From Paenibacillus sp. FSL H8-0548 (lineage in GTDB: Bacteria; Bacillota; Bacilli; Paenibacillales; Paenibacillaceae), in the NCBI RefSeq assembly GCF_038630985.1, contig NZ_CP152049.1:2561501-2625500 (forward strand): a DNA stretch of 64,000 nucleotides, in the 5' to 3' direction. The translations under genes and the position numbers were made by a program. A model generated the notes under the pieces. The model saw only the letters and a list, made by a program, of their open reading frames with translations, did not search any database and had not been told where the DNA came from. How positions within the stretch are numbered: the stretch's first letter is position 1; each line of letters opens with the position of its first letter. Shown here piece after piece: positions 36,679 through 44,970 of this stretch.

Positions 36679-36699
36679 GTGAGAATGGTTGTCATTAAA
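36679..36699 (+). promoter_or_regulatory. Probable Fur box before the Btr-like gene
   Basis: GTGAGAATGGTTGTCATTA resembles the Fur consensus (several mismatches). It lies about 30 bases before the start of the Btr-like regulator, between it and the second permease. Confidence 0.6.
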
Positions 36700-36728
36700 A
36701 CAATGGGATTTACGGAAGGGAGAGTCAT

Positions 36729-38324
36729 ATGAACGCAAAATCCTTATCCAACTATTCAGTTTTTATACTTAACGATATTGATAAACGCAGCTATGCTAGA
36801 GATCAGGTCCCGTTTGTTCGTTCTTCTTCTACCCATATTCTGTGCTTTATTGTGGACGGACATGGCAAGCTGCGTATGGGTGATGCAGATATTGATTTTA
36901 AGCCTTTACAATTGTTTTATTTGACCCCTGAAACGAGCGTGGACGTGACGCTGCTATCTGAAAGCTTGGAGATATACATGCTGTCCTTTCAGCATTATAC
37001 AGGTCGAAACTTCACATCCCATAGGGACAGCATTCAATTGCGCAGCACTTCCAAGCCAGTCTTGCAGATTGGCCATGTCGAGCTCAATTCTAAGCCCCAG
37101 CACATTTTGCAGCGGATCCAGCAGATTGAGGAAAGCAGCCGCAAAGATTACGATCTCGATAAAGTACAATTAAAATTTCAAGAATTACTCTATACGATTA
37201 CGCATGACTCCTTTCCCTTGGCGACTCAAGAAGCTCCTTCTCACGGCCTTGAACAAACGATTACCTATATGAAAACACATTTTCACGGCAAGCTTGATAT
37301 GAGCACATTATCATCCATGGCCAAGCTTACGGCCAGTTCATTTTCAAGATCCTTTAAGAAAATAATGGGCGAACCCCCGATTGAATATTTGACCAGGCTG
37401 CGAATGGAAAGCGCTAAAGAGCTGCTCTCGCAGCAGGATTGCCGTATTAAAGAGGTTTCGACAGCTGTTGGCTATGACGATGAATTTTATTTTAGCCGAA
37501 TCTTTCATCGTATGGTGGGCGTTTCTCCAACCTTTTATATGAAGCGAAACCGAATGAAGGTAGCGGTCGCTTCCTGCTTGCGGTTTCAGGACAGCCTTTC
37601 GTCATTTGGCATTCAGGCTGTGGCGGCTGTCAATTGCTGCCGATATCCAGGAATGGGCGATGCGGAGTACGAGCATATTCTTGCGAGCCAATGGAAAGAG
37701 TTGATCAGCGCCAAGCCGGACTTGATTATCGGAGACAAGTACCATCAGAACTTTCAAGCTAAATTTAACGAAATAGCTCCGACGGTGATGCTGGCGCAGG
37801 ATCGGGATTGGTTGATGAATTACCGGAAATTAGCTGAAATGCTGGGACGGCAGAAGGAAGCGGAGCAGGCAATCCAGCAGTTGGACTATCAAGTAAAGGC
37901 CGCTAGGCACAAGCTGCGCCATTGCATGGATAATAAGATGGTGAGCGTCATGCAAATCAATCACCTTGGTATTAGAATTCAAGGAACAGTCGATCATCCG
38001 CTCAACGAGCTGCTATTCCGAGAGCTTGGTTTAAAGCCTGGAGGAAATGTACCGCAGCATATCAAAATGCTGGAGCTTCAGCCGGAATGGCTGCCGCCCT
38101 TGGAAGCAGATTATTTGTTCGTGCTTAAGAAGAACCCTCGTGCAGGCAGCGATCAAATATTTGAGCGTATGGTCAAAACCGATGCATGGAATGACATGGA
38201 GGCTGTGAAAAGAAATCAAGTGATGCATGTTCCTCATTGGCTTCGGATGAGCTGGAATCCGCTGGGGAGACAAGTGATTGTGGATGAAGTATTAACGATG
38301 ACGGGGGCTCTTCGTAAGAGCTAG
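36729..38324 (+). CDS. Btr-like AraC regulator fused to siderophore-binding domain
   Basis: 531 aa, no signal peptide or membrane helix. An N-terminal cupin-like domain (about 1-155) precedes an AraC DNA-binding domain (about 165-275, ending VSPTFYMKRNRMK). Then comes a FecB-like binding domain (about 277-530: FQDSLSSFGIQAVAAV, ISAKPDLIIGDKYHQNFQAK, EIAPTVMLAQDRDW). This is the domain order of Bacillus Btr (YbbB), which senses imported ferri-bacillibactin in the cytoplasm and activates the uptake genes. GGAAGGGAGA precedes ATG 36729. It probably activates the operon at 33499-36672, with repression by Fur. A terminator follows. Confidence 0.92.
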   Translation: MNAKSLSNYSVFILNDIDKRSYARDQVPFVRSSSTHILCFIVDGHGKLRMGDADIDFKPLQLFYLTPETSVDVTLLSESLEIYMLSFQHYTGRNFTSHRDSIQLRSTSKPVLQIGHVELNSKPQHILQRIQQIEESSRKDYDLDKVQLKFQELLYTITHDSFPLATQEAPSHGLEQTITYMKTHFHGKLDMSTLSSMAKLTASSFSRSFKKIMGEPPIEYLTRLRMESAKELLSQQDCRIKEVSTAVGYDDEFYFSRIFHRMVGVSPTFYMKRNRMKVAVASCLRFQDSLSSFGIQAVAAVNCCRYPGMGDAEYEHILASQWKELISAKPDLIIGDKYHQNFQAKFNEIAPTVMLAQDRDWLMNYRKLAEMLGRQKEAEQAIQQLDYQVKAARHKLRHCMDNKMVSVMQINHLGIRIQGTVDHPLNELLFRELGLKPGGNVPQHIKMLELQPEWLPPLEADYLFVLKKNPRAGSDQIFERMVKTDAWNDMEAVKRNQVMHVPHWLRMSWNPLGRQVIVDEVLTMTGALRKS

Positions 38325-38329
38325 AGCTA

Positions 38330-38374
38330 AAACAGGCGCCTATTCTCCTGAGTTGGGAGAATAGGCGCCTGTTT
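38330..38374 (+). terminator. Strong hairpin terminator
   Basis: A perfect 19-bp stem beginning AAACAGGCGCCTATTCTCC with a short loop, followed by TTTATTATTTAT. The T-tract is interrupted but the stem is very stable. Confidence 0.8.
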
Positions 38375-38429
38375 ATTATTTATAGAATAGAATCGGAAAG
38401 ATGTAAATCAGCGTCGAAACAAAAACATT

Positions 38430-38458
38430 TTGATAATGAGAATGATTATTATTATAAT
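38430..38458 (+). promoter_or_regulatory. Promoter with overlapping Fur box
   Basis: TTGATA (38430) and TATAAT (38453) are 17 bases apart, and the spacer contains TGATAATGAGAATGATTAT, a Fur-like site. This would block RNA polymerase under iron sufficiency. It serves the gene at 38501. Confidence 0.82.
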
Positions 38459-38500
38459 TAGAGAGTTGGATGATGTAAATAGACTTGGAAGGGGAACATA

Positions 38501-40447
38501 ATGACGCTACTGGAACAATTACCGTTATGGAATCATGCGGCTATTAGGGTGCTTGATGTTCGTCGGTCTATTTTACGATCGAGAGAGACTATGCAAGGCT
38601 TTCGTTTACCAGCGAGTGCTTTCTTGTTAGCGGTTACTGGAGATGCAAAGATACGTATCGACGGAGTCGAGCACATCGTAGATCGCTGTTACGTATGCCA
38701 TGCTGGCAAAGGTGCGACGATAGACATTGTCCAAGTTGTTGAAAACTTTGATTATTATTTCATTTTTTATAAAGCAGTTCTTGCCCTGCCTTGCCGCCAA
38801 GAGCTGTTGCATGTGTATAGGAACAATAACCCGTTCCAAATGCAATATGGCTTCGTTCCTGAATATCCGCTTGGTCTCCTATCCAGAATAGAAAAGATGC
38901 ATTCTTATTGGATAATGGGTGCCCCATTGGAGAGATTTCATGTAAGAGCCTTATTCCACCAGATGGTGTATGACCTCCTACAGCAGCTTCATGCACAAGA
39001 AGGAACGACGACTCAGCCTGATTACGTAAGTCAAACGATCCGCTTTATGGAGGATCGTTATGCTGATCCTATTAGTCTTCATGATCTGGCTGATGCACTC
39101 CATTGCAGTGAGAGACAGCTGCAGCGATTATTTAAGGCCAAGCTTGGTTTAGGGCCAATGGAATACTTAATACAAATCCGTATGAAACAAGCACAGGCTT
39201 TGCTATTGAACACGAATGAACCGCTTAAATTAATTGCGGAATCGGTAGGCTATGGTGACAGCTATTATTTCAGCCGGGCATTTAAGAAGCATTGCGGTGT
39301 CTCACCCCTTTATTTCAGGCAAAACCGTCGCATAAGTTCATCCTATATGTCGCGTTATTCCATTGGCTCGGATAACGTTCTCTCCTATAATAATGATTGT
39401 GATAATCATTATCAATATATCGACAGGGGAGTTATCGGAATGAACAGGAGTAAGAGATCAGTTTTGGCGGTTAGTTTAATGTTGAGTATGATTTTGTTGC
39501 TGAGTGCGTGTGCGACGGGCAACAGTGCTGGAAACAATACGGGAGGAGCGAGTCCGACAGCAGCAGTATCTTCAAATACGAATGCATCGCAGGTTTCACA
39601 GCAAGTGTATCCAGTCGTTATTAAACATATGAAGGGAGAACTAACGCTGGAGCAGCGACCAGTGAAGATTGGGGTGCTCGATACCAAATTTGTCGATCAA
39701 TTGGTTACTTTAAATGAACAGCCAGCAGGCAGCGTGAAAGCAGCGGCAGATAAGTCGGATTTTCCAGAATATTTAATGGATAAGCTTACAGACGTAAAAT
39801 TGTTGGGAACGAGGGATGAACCCAACTTGGAAGCTATTGCTGCTATGGAACCAGACTTAATCATTTGTACGGAGTTTCAAGAGAAGGTATATGAAAGTTT
39901 AACTAAAATTGCTCCAACCATCATGTTGGACTTTAATGAAGATTGGCGGGATACGCTAGTTACTTTCGGCAAGATTGTAGGAAAGTCAGAAGAAGTAAAT
40001 GTCGTTTTGGAAGCCTATAATGAGAAAACAACGAAGCTGAAGGCGGAATTAAAGGCTAAACTTGGGGATCAGACGGTTGCATTAATACGACCGCGGGATG
40101 AAGGTATACGAATTCATACAGCGAGCCACCGCACAGCAGCGATTCTTTACAATGATCTAGGCTTGTCTATTCCGCAGCAGGTAATGAATGAGAAAGATAC
40201 AGCGTATCAAGTTCCATTAGAAGCTTTGCCAGATGTAGGGGCGGATCATTACTTCCTCGTAAAAGACGATATGTTTAAGGCAATCGTTGAGGAATTTCAG
40301 CAGACGGAAACTTGGAAAAATGTCGATGCCGTGAAGAACAAGCAAATCTACGATGTGGATTCGAATATTTGGATTGCCTATTATGGACCGATTGCCATCA
40401 ATATGATTGTAGACAGAGTTGCAGAAGTTTTCCTGGGTACGCAATAA
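38501..40447 (+). CDS. AraC regulator reading in frame into siderophore-binding lipoprotein (648-aa fusion frame)
   Basis: One uninterrupted frame. Residues about 1-165 are a cupin-like domain, 170-280 an AraC DNA-binding domain (ending VSPLYFRQNRR), 281-313 a low-complexity linker, and 314-648 a complete lipoprotein including its own Met, signal peptide and lipobox. The linker is encoded by DNA that has a promoter, a perfect Fur box and a ribosome site (39363-39431), so it looks like an intergenic region whose upstream stop codon is missing. A protein of the whole frame would place a signal peptide in its middle, with the DNA-binding half in the cytoplasm. Either a sequencing artefact, a recent fusion, or a gene with two products. 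GGAAGGGG precedes ATG 38501. Confidence 0.75.
   Translation: MTLLEQLPLWNHAAIRVLDVRRSILRSRETMQGFRLPASAFLLAVTGDAKIRIDGVEHIVDRCYVCHAGKGATIDIVQVVENFDYYFIFYKAVLALPCRQELLHVYRNNNPFQMQYGFVPEYPLGLLSRIEKMHSYWIMGAPLERFHVRALFHQMVYDLLQQLHAQEGTTTQPDYVSQTIRFMEDRYADPISLHDLADALHCSERQLQRLFKAKLGLGPMEYLIQIRMKQAQALLLNTNEPLKLIAESVGYGDSYYFSRAFKKHCGVSPLYFRQNRRISSSYMSRYSIGSDNVLSYNNDCDNHYQYIDRGVIGMNRSKRSVLAVSLMLSMILLLSACATGNSAGNNTGGASPTAAVSSNTNASQVSQQVYPVVIKHMKGELTLEQRPVKIGVLDTKFVDQLVTLNEQPAGSVKAAADKSDFPEYLMDKLTDVKLLGTRDEPNLEAIAAMEPDLIICTEFQEKVYESLTKIAPTIMLDFNEDWRDTLVTFGKIVGKSEEVNVVLEAYNEKTTKLKAELKAKLGDQTVALIRPRDEGIRIHTASHRTAAILYNDLGLSIPQQVMNEKDTAYQVPLEALPDVGADHYFLVKDDMFKAIVEEFQQTETWKNVDAVKNKQIYDVDSNIWIAYYGPIAINMIVDRVAEVFLGTQ
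39363..39431 (+). promoter_or_regulatory. Internal promoter, perfect Fur box and ribosome site
   Basis: TTGGCT (39363), 17 bases, TATAAT (39386), then the perfect palindrome TGATAATCATTATCA (39400-39414) that equals the 7-1-7 Fur consensus, then AGGGGAG (39425-39431) eight bases before ATG 39440. All of it lies inside the 648-codon frame. Confidence 0.85.
39440..40447 (+). CDS. Siderophore-binding lipoprotein, independently translated product
   Basis: FecB/FhuD-type binding protein, 335 aa from ATG 39440. The signal peptide of about 23 residues ends LSAC with Cys24, then a Ser/Thr/Asn-rich linker. The body includes DVKLLGTRDEPNLEAIAAME, PDLIICTEFQEKVYESLTKI and APTIMLDFNEDWRD. It has its own promoter, Fur box and ribosome site, so I think it is made separately even if the larger fusion frame is also translated. 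A second binding protein beside the one at 33499, possibly for another siderophore, feeding the same permeases. Confidence 0.8.
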   Translation: MNRSKRSVLAVSLMLSMILLLSACATGNSAGNNTGGASPTAAVSSNTNASQVSQQVYPVVIKHMKGELTLEQRPVKIGVLDTKFVDQLVTLNEQPAGSVKAAADKSDFPEYLMDKLTDVKLLGTRDEPNLEAIAAMEPDLIICTEFQEKVYESLTKIAPTIMLDFNEDWRDTLVTFGKIVGKSEEVNVVLEAYNEKTTKLKAELKAKLGDQTVALIRPRDEGIRIHTASHRTAAILYNDLGLSIPQQVMNEKDTAYQVPLEALPDVGADHYFLVKDDMFKAIVEEFQQTETWKNVDAVKNKQIYDVDSNIWIAYYGPIAINMIVDRVAEVFLGTQ

Positions 40448-40448
40448 C

Positions 40449-41231
40449 ATGACCGTTACTCTTTCAAAATCCGAGTGGGATAACTTAGGGAGCAGATATA
40501 ACCTAGCTCCCCATTACGATGATTCGCCCGCTGATAGCTTTATAGTTTCTAGAGATTTACTGAATAAGGAGAAATGTGAGTCTTACTTGGATCAGCTAGC
40601 GACAGAAATTGGGTCGCCTTCGAGAAGAGTAACAGCATCCATGCTTGCGAAGCGTTATGCCTTTCTTGCTGTTGCCCCTGTCTTGTATGCGATGACGGTA
40701 TTTGACAAGGGATTGGGGTTGACGCTGGATAACTGTCGATTGGTTTCACCTGACGATAGCGAAGACAATGTGAGCAAATCCAAGTTTCCCAATCTGAGCT
40801 TAGATGGGCTGACTGTTACGGTACCGGAAAACGGGAAGCGGCGAGAGTGGCGCGATCATGTGGTGCGCCAACTTTTTGAGAATCATCTTTCTCAAGTATT
40901 CCACATTTTATCAGTGGTTGGCCGTGTTCCTAGAGCTGTCTTGTGGGAGAATGCACTTGTCCGGATCATCCCGCTGTATGAAGATGGATTGCAAGAAGAA
41001 GAGGACCCTTCAGTCTTAATGCGGCTGCATGATGATTTCAAGTTTATTACAGAGGATGCACCAGCATACATGTTCGGAGAACGTCGAAATCCCCTTACTA
41101 CGTTTATAAAGGGACAGTATTCGGAGCATACCGATAAACCGTCAGCCTATGTTCGCCAAACCTGCTGCTTTTATTATGAGATGTCCCCGGAATACTGCCG
41201 AGCTTGCCCGAAACCTCTGGGCTGCCATTAA
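40449..41231 (+). CDS. FhuF-like siderophore-iron reductase
   Basis: 260 aa cytoplasmic protein. The C-terminus has the FhuF-type [2Fe-2S] cysteine pattern: CC in RQTCCFYYEM, then Cys-X2-Cys in YCRACP. Internal homology to FhuF is otherwise weak, as is usual. It would reduce ferric siderophore after uptake to release iron. ATG 40449 lies one base after the stop of the binding-protein gene, implying coupled translation; a longer frame from 40419 would overlap that gene. It completes the import, sensing and reduction set of this locus. Confidence 0.8.
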   Translation: MTVTLSKSEWDNLGSRYNLAPHYDDSPADSFIVSRDLLNKEKCESYLDQLATEIGSPSRRVTASMLAKRYAFLAVAPVLYAMTVFDKGLGLTLDNCRLVSPDDSEDNVSKSKFPNLSLDGLTVTVPENGKRREWRDHVVRQLFENHLSQVFHILSVVGRVPRAVLWENALVRIIPLYEDGLQEEEDPSVLMRLHDDFKFITEDAPAYMFGERRNPLTTFIKGQYSEHTDKPSAYVRQTCCFYYEMSPEYCRACPKPLGCH

Positions 41232-41268
41232 TAAATGGTGAGACAAAGCATATGCGTTATTTCTGAAG

Positions 41269-41294
41269 AAGCGGCTGAGAAGCCGCTTTTTTTT
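41269..41294 (+). terminator. Intrinsic terminator of the iron locus
   Basis: AGCGGCT and AGCCGCT pair over a GAGA loop, followed by eight T. Confidence 0.9.
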
Positions 41295-41896
41295 CATTTT
41301 GTTCTTGGTTATCTTTTTTTGGGAAAGAAGAAGATATTTCAGCCCTTATTATTGTCTTTAATTGTCTAAGGAAATCAAAGAATCTGGCTGTTCTCGCGAC
41401 ACCTAAGAATGATCTACTCGCGCAGCGCCCAATACATAAATATCTAGTTCAACTTATCTCGTTGGGTTATTTTAGTTTTCTTTCTCCGGTTCTTAGATTG
41501 CTCGATGGGTTCAGCGCTATAGGAAGAGGCTACGCTGCAGTTTGTACAACGTAATCGACGTTACTCGCCTTGCTAGGGCACGTACACTGTAGTTTGTGCA
41601 ATAGAATGCCTATTCTAGGGCGATATTTGTTGGTTTGGCGCTCATTCTAGTGCAATAGTACAATGTAGCCGTCTGAAACAGCTCTCATGTAAGGTTTTCA
41701 TTGTATTTAGTGCAGTGTAGGCGCTTCTCCTTCATCTAGCGGAGACTTGTGTGACCCTAAAGAATGATCTACTGGCGTAGGGTCCGAAACGTAGATTGCT
41801 AGTCAAAGCGCCGCCAAAATAATACATCATAGATTGTCACATCACACTCTCCTAAATCGTTATACAGGCACAAAAGCGAATTAGGGAGTGAAATGA
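41295..41896. other. 600-bp non-coding stretch with diverged repeats
   Basis: No gene seen. Two diverged copies of a roughly 50-base segment lie at about 41400 (AAGAATGATCTACTCGCG) and 41758 (AAGAATGATCTACTGGCG). Between them short motifs recur, such as CTGCAGTTTGTACAA (about 41538) and CTGTAGTTTGTGCAA (about 41588). It looks like decayed repeat DNA. The promoter of the oxidoreductase gene must lie near its right end. Confidence 0.55.
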
Positions 41897-43081
41897 ATGA
41901 AAACATTGACCTGTATTGTTATTGGCGCGGGATATGCGGGTATTCATGCGATGAATGAAATCCGCAAAAACTTGAATAACGGTAATAAAAAGCAGTCCAT
42001 CAAATTTGTACTCATCGATAAAAATAAGTATCACTTGCGTAAGGTCATCCTATTCAAGCCAGCAGTAACGGATGAAGATATTTGTATTCCGCTTACCCAA
42101 TTGTTTCCTGAAGGTGTCGAGCTTGTTCAGGCGACAGTCACGGAAATTATAAAAGCAGAAAATAAGCTGCTGCTGCGAAGCATTAATGACGTCGTGCAAG
42201 AGCTGCGTTACGATATACTTGTAGTGGCTGCTGGCAGCATTATTCGTCGACCAGAAGAATCGCAAGGCGGACTGCCGCTTGCTACTCTGAATGATGCGAT
42301 AAACATTAGGAAGGCATGGCAGGCAAATTTACGACAAGCTGTGGAAGAAGCTAATCCGCTCGAACGCGAGCGTTTAATGACGATTGCTGTGGCGGGAGCA
42401 GGAATAAGCGGCATTGAAACGGCCGCTGAATTAGCGTATCATGTCCGGACGGATGCCCAGCAGTTAGGACTGGACCCAAATCAAGTACACATCAGTCTCT
42501 ATAATGCGCATGAAAGATTATTTTTGGATGGTCCGGGCAAGGTTGCTATGAAATTAGAACATATCCTTTCAGATAATGGAGTAGAAGTTGTTCATGGCAG
42601 CCGCGTGCTTCGAGAGGAGGCGGGGAGCCTAAGCTTGTCAGGCGGAGTAAAGCTGCCGGTGGGCTTGTGTGTTTGGACATTAGGGCTTATGCCAAATCCA
42701 ATAGTAAAACAGTGGGGTTTGCCTGTAACAGCGGCGGGGTTTGTCATTATTGATGAAAGCTACCGGGTAAAAGGCACCAGTGGTATTTATAGCATAGGAG
42801 ACTGTGCGAGTGTTATCAATCCGGATTCGGGCAGATCAGACGGGATGACCTGCAAGGAAGCCATTCCGCAAGCTGCTAGGCTCGGCAAAGTAGTTGCAGC
42901 CGATCTTGAAGGACAGTCAGCGCCTGCGCATACCAGCTATATGGATAGCTTCAGTATTGGTATAGGCCCTAAGAATGGATTAACTTGGGTGCACAAATGG
43001 GGTATTGATTTTATAATTACAGGCAAGATGGGATATCGAATCAAACAGCTAACATGGAATTTGGGCAGCTCAATTAAATAA
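41897..43081 (+). CDS. NDH-2-like FAD/NAD(P)H oxidoreductase
   Basis: 394-aa flavoprotein of the type II NADH dehydrogenase/pyridine nucleotide-disulfide oxidoreductase group. The N-terminal FAD site reads IVIGAGYAGIHA; the NAD(P)H site is AGAGISGIETAAEL (about residue 168); the FAD-binding YSIGDCAS lies near residue 297. Peripheral attachment to the membrane is likely from family knowledge. TTAGGGAGTG precedes ATG 41897. It is followed after 34 bases by an ECF41-type sigma factor gene, a pairing known for that sigma group, so it is likely the sigma factor's own target or effector. Confidence 0.88.
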   Translation: MKTLTCIVIGAGYAGIHAMNEIRKNLNNGNKKQSIKFVLIDKNKYHLRKVILFKPAVTDEDICIPLTQLFPEGVELVQATVTEIIKAENKLLLRSINDVVQELRYDILVVAAGSIIRRPEESQGGLPLATLNDAINIRKAWQANLRQAVEEANPLERERLMTIAVAGAGISGIETAAELAYHVRTDAQQLGLDPNQVHISLYNAHERLFLDGPGKVAMKLEHILSDNGVEVVHGSRVLREEAGSLSLSGGVKLPVGLCVWTLGLMPNPIVKQWGLPVTAAGFVIIDESYRVKGTSGIYSIGDCASVINPDSGRSDGMTCKEAIPQAARLGKVVAADLEGQSAPAHTSYMDSFSIGIGPKNGLTWVHKWGIDFIITGKMGYRIKQLTWNLGSSIK

Positions 43082-43115
43082 AATATTCGAATGCTAAAGA
43101 AAGGGAGCGACGGAA

Positions 43116-43985
43116 ATGGAGCAATTGTATACGCGATATAAAAGATTGCTGCTTTCACTTGCATACCAGCTAATCGGTTCGTTCTCTGATGCCGAGGATA
43201 TTGTGCAGGACGTTTTTTTAAAGGTCTATGATACAAAGCCGCAAGGTCTGGTTGAAGCCCCTCAAGCCTATTTGTACAAGATGGTGACGAATCGATGCCG
43301 CGATTTACACAAATCAGCGAGTAAACGAAAAGAAAAATATTTTGGACAGTGGCTACCCGAGCCGGTACCTACATCAAACGACGAGACTTTTGAAGCAATT
43401 GCCCGCAACGAATTGTTGTCTTACGGCATGCTGGTCCTTCTCGAACAGTTGTCTGCTGCAGAAAGGGCCGTATTTGTACTGCGTGAAGCGTTTGGATTCG
43501 GATATGCAGACATAGCGGCGGTCATCGATAAGAGCGAGTCCAACAGCAGAAAGCTGTATAGTCGTGCGAGAGGTAAATTAGGGAATCTCCATCAAGTAGA
43601 GGCCGCTAGCCTTGAGGCAGGAAACGCAGCATGGGTGAATCGCTTTCTATCTATGCTTGGACGGGATGACATAGATCAGGTGATTTCCATGTTAGGCAAG
43701 GATGTTGTGTTGATCTCCGATGGCGGAGGGAAAGTGCTGTCTGCGGTTAATCCGATTGTAAGTCCAAATGCTGTTTCCCGTTTCCTTCTTGGGGTGATAC
43801 GCAAAAGTGCTCAGCAAGGCGGATTCTTACAATTTAAGGTTAGCGAAATCAATGGTCAAGTTGGACTCATTATTAATTCCGATCAGGGCGTCGATACGGT
43901 CGTTTTGTTCCATGTGGAAGACGATCTTATGCGCAATATTTACTTCATCAGGAATCCGGACAAATTAAAGCTCTTTTCAAAGTAA
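43116..43985 (+). CDS. ECF41-type RNA polymerase sigma factor with SnoaL-like C-terminal domain
   Basis: 289 aa. Region 2 (DAEDIVQDVFLKVYD) and region 4 (LSAAERAVFVLREAFGFGYA) are in the first 165 residues. A C-terminal extension carries the ECF41 hallmarks: SDGGGK (about residue 205) and NPDKL at the very end. In this group the extension controls activity in place of an anti-sigma factor. AAAGGGAGC precedes ATG 43116. Neighbouring oxidoreductase fits the known ECF41 gene context. A terminator follows. Confidence 0.92.
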   Translation: MEQLYTRYKRLLLSLAYQLIGSFSDAEDIVQDVFLKVYDTKPQGLVEAPQAYLYKMVTNRCRDLHKSASKRKEKYFGQWLPEPVPTSNDETFEAIARNELLSYGMLVLLEQLSAAERAVFVLREAFGFGYADIAAVIDKSESNSRKLYSRARGKLGNLHQVEAASLEAGNAAWVNRFLSMLGRDDIDQVISMLGKDVVLISDGGGKVLSAVNPIVSPNAVSRFLLGVIRKSAQQGGFLQFKVSEINGQVGLIINSDQGVDTVVLFHVEDDLMRNIYFIRNPDKLKLFSK

Positions 43986-44028
43986 GATATATGGAAAAGG
44001 GTTCTATCATTATTTAGTTAGTAAACAG

Positions 44029-44055
44029 AGACGACAAATTTTGTCGTCTTTTTTG
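44029..44055 (+). terminator. Intrinsic terminator after the sigma factor gene
   Basis: AGACGACAA pairs with TTGTCGTCT over a small AT loop, followed by six T. Confidence 0.85.
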
Positions 44056-44091
44056 TGTTGTTGTTAACTGTAACAATCTAAACCTTAATCC

Positions 44092-44192
44092 AAGTACACA
44101 CAAAGTACACAGGACTCCTTTATACTCAGTTTTGAAGGCAGGTGAGCTATGGGAGGGTTCATTTTGCAGGAGGCTTGCGGTATGAATACTAT
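44092..44192 (+). promoter_or_regulatory. Promoter and 11-bp-spaced direct repeat before the OmpR/kinase operon
   Basis: TTGCAG (44164) and TACTAT (44187) are 17 bases apart. Upstream, AAGTACACA occurs twice (44092 and 44103), spaced by exactly one helical turn, the arrangement used by OmpR/PhoB-type regulators. Autoregulation is a fair inference. Confidence 0.5.
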
Positions 44193-44289
44193 AGGTTTGT
44201 GCTAACATGAATATATAATGAGAATAGAATTCGTGCCCAAGCTTATATGTTGAAATGCCAGATGGCGGGTAGATATGGAGTGTGCGTCG

Positions 44290-44970
44290 TTGAAACGAAG
44301 TATATTGTTGGTTGAAGATGATGTGCTCATGCGTGAATTTATAACGGATTATTTCAAAAAGGAACAATGGGAAGTATATGAGGCGGATAACGGCAAACTA
44401 GCGCTTGAGCTTTTCGAGCAGACCTCAATTGACTTGATTGTTCTAGACATTATGATGCCTGAAATGGATGGATGGTCGGTATGCAAAGCTATTCGTGAGA
44501 AGTCGGACATCCCGATCATCATCATTACCGCAAGAACAGAGGACGATGATCACATACTGGGGTTTGAGCTTGGTGCGGATGAATATGTAACAAAGCCTTT
44601 TAGCCCTAGAGTATTGGTCGCCCGGGCTACCGCATTAATGAAAAGAACGGAAGGAACGGTTGGACAGGAAGGTGATTTGCTTAGCTATGGAGATTTGTTG
44701 GTGAATAGAAGGGCACATACGGTATCCGCAGCTGGAAAAATAATTAATCTGTCACCGAAGGAGTATGATTTGCTCCTATTTCTCATCAAGCACTACGGTA
44801 AGGTGCTGCCTCGTGATTATATTTTGGATTCGGTATGGGGCTACGATTATTTGGGGGATTTGCGTACCGTGGACACTCATATCAAAAAACTAAGAGCAAA
44901 GCTTGGTGATGAAGGCCGAGCGATAAGCACGGTCATTCGTTCAGGCTATAAATTTGAGATGCTGTCATGA
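44290..44970 (+). CDS. OmpR-family response regulator
   Basis: About 226 aa. Receiver domain with the DD pair after ILLVED, phospho-acceptor Asp in LIVLDIMMPEMDG and conserved Lys in YVTKPFSPR; winged-helix DNA-binding domain in the C-terminal 100 residues (ending in SGYKFEMLS). I prefer TTG 44290, nine bases after GGAG, over ATG 44275 whose five extra residues are atypical. Overlaps the kinase gene by four bases. The signal is unknown; the third gene of the operon is a lipoprotein. Confidence 0.9.
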   Translation: MKRSILLVEDDVLMREFITDYFKKEQWEVYEADNGKLALELFEQTSIDLIVLDIMMPEMDGWSVCKAIREKSDIPIIIITARTEDDDHILGFELGADEYVTKPFSPRVLVARATALMKRTEGTVGQEGDLLSYGDLLVNRRAHTVSAAGKIINLSPKEYDLLLFLIKHYGKVLPRDYILDSVWGYDYLGDLRTVDTHIKKLRAKLGDEGRAISTVIRSGYKFEMLS

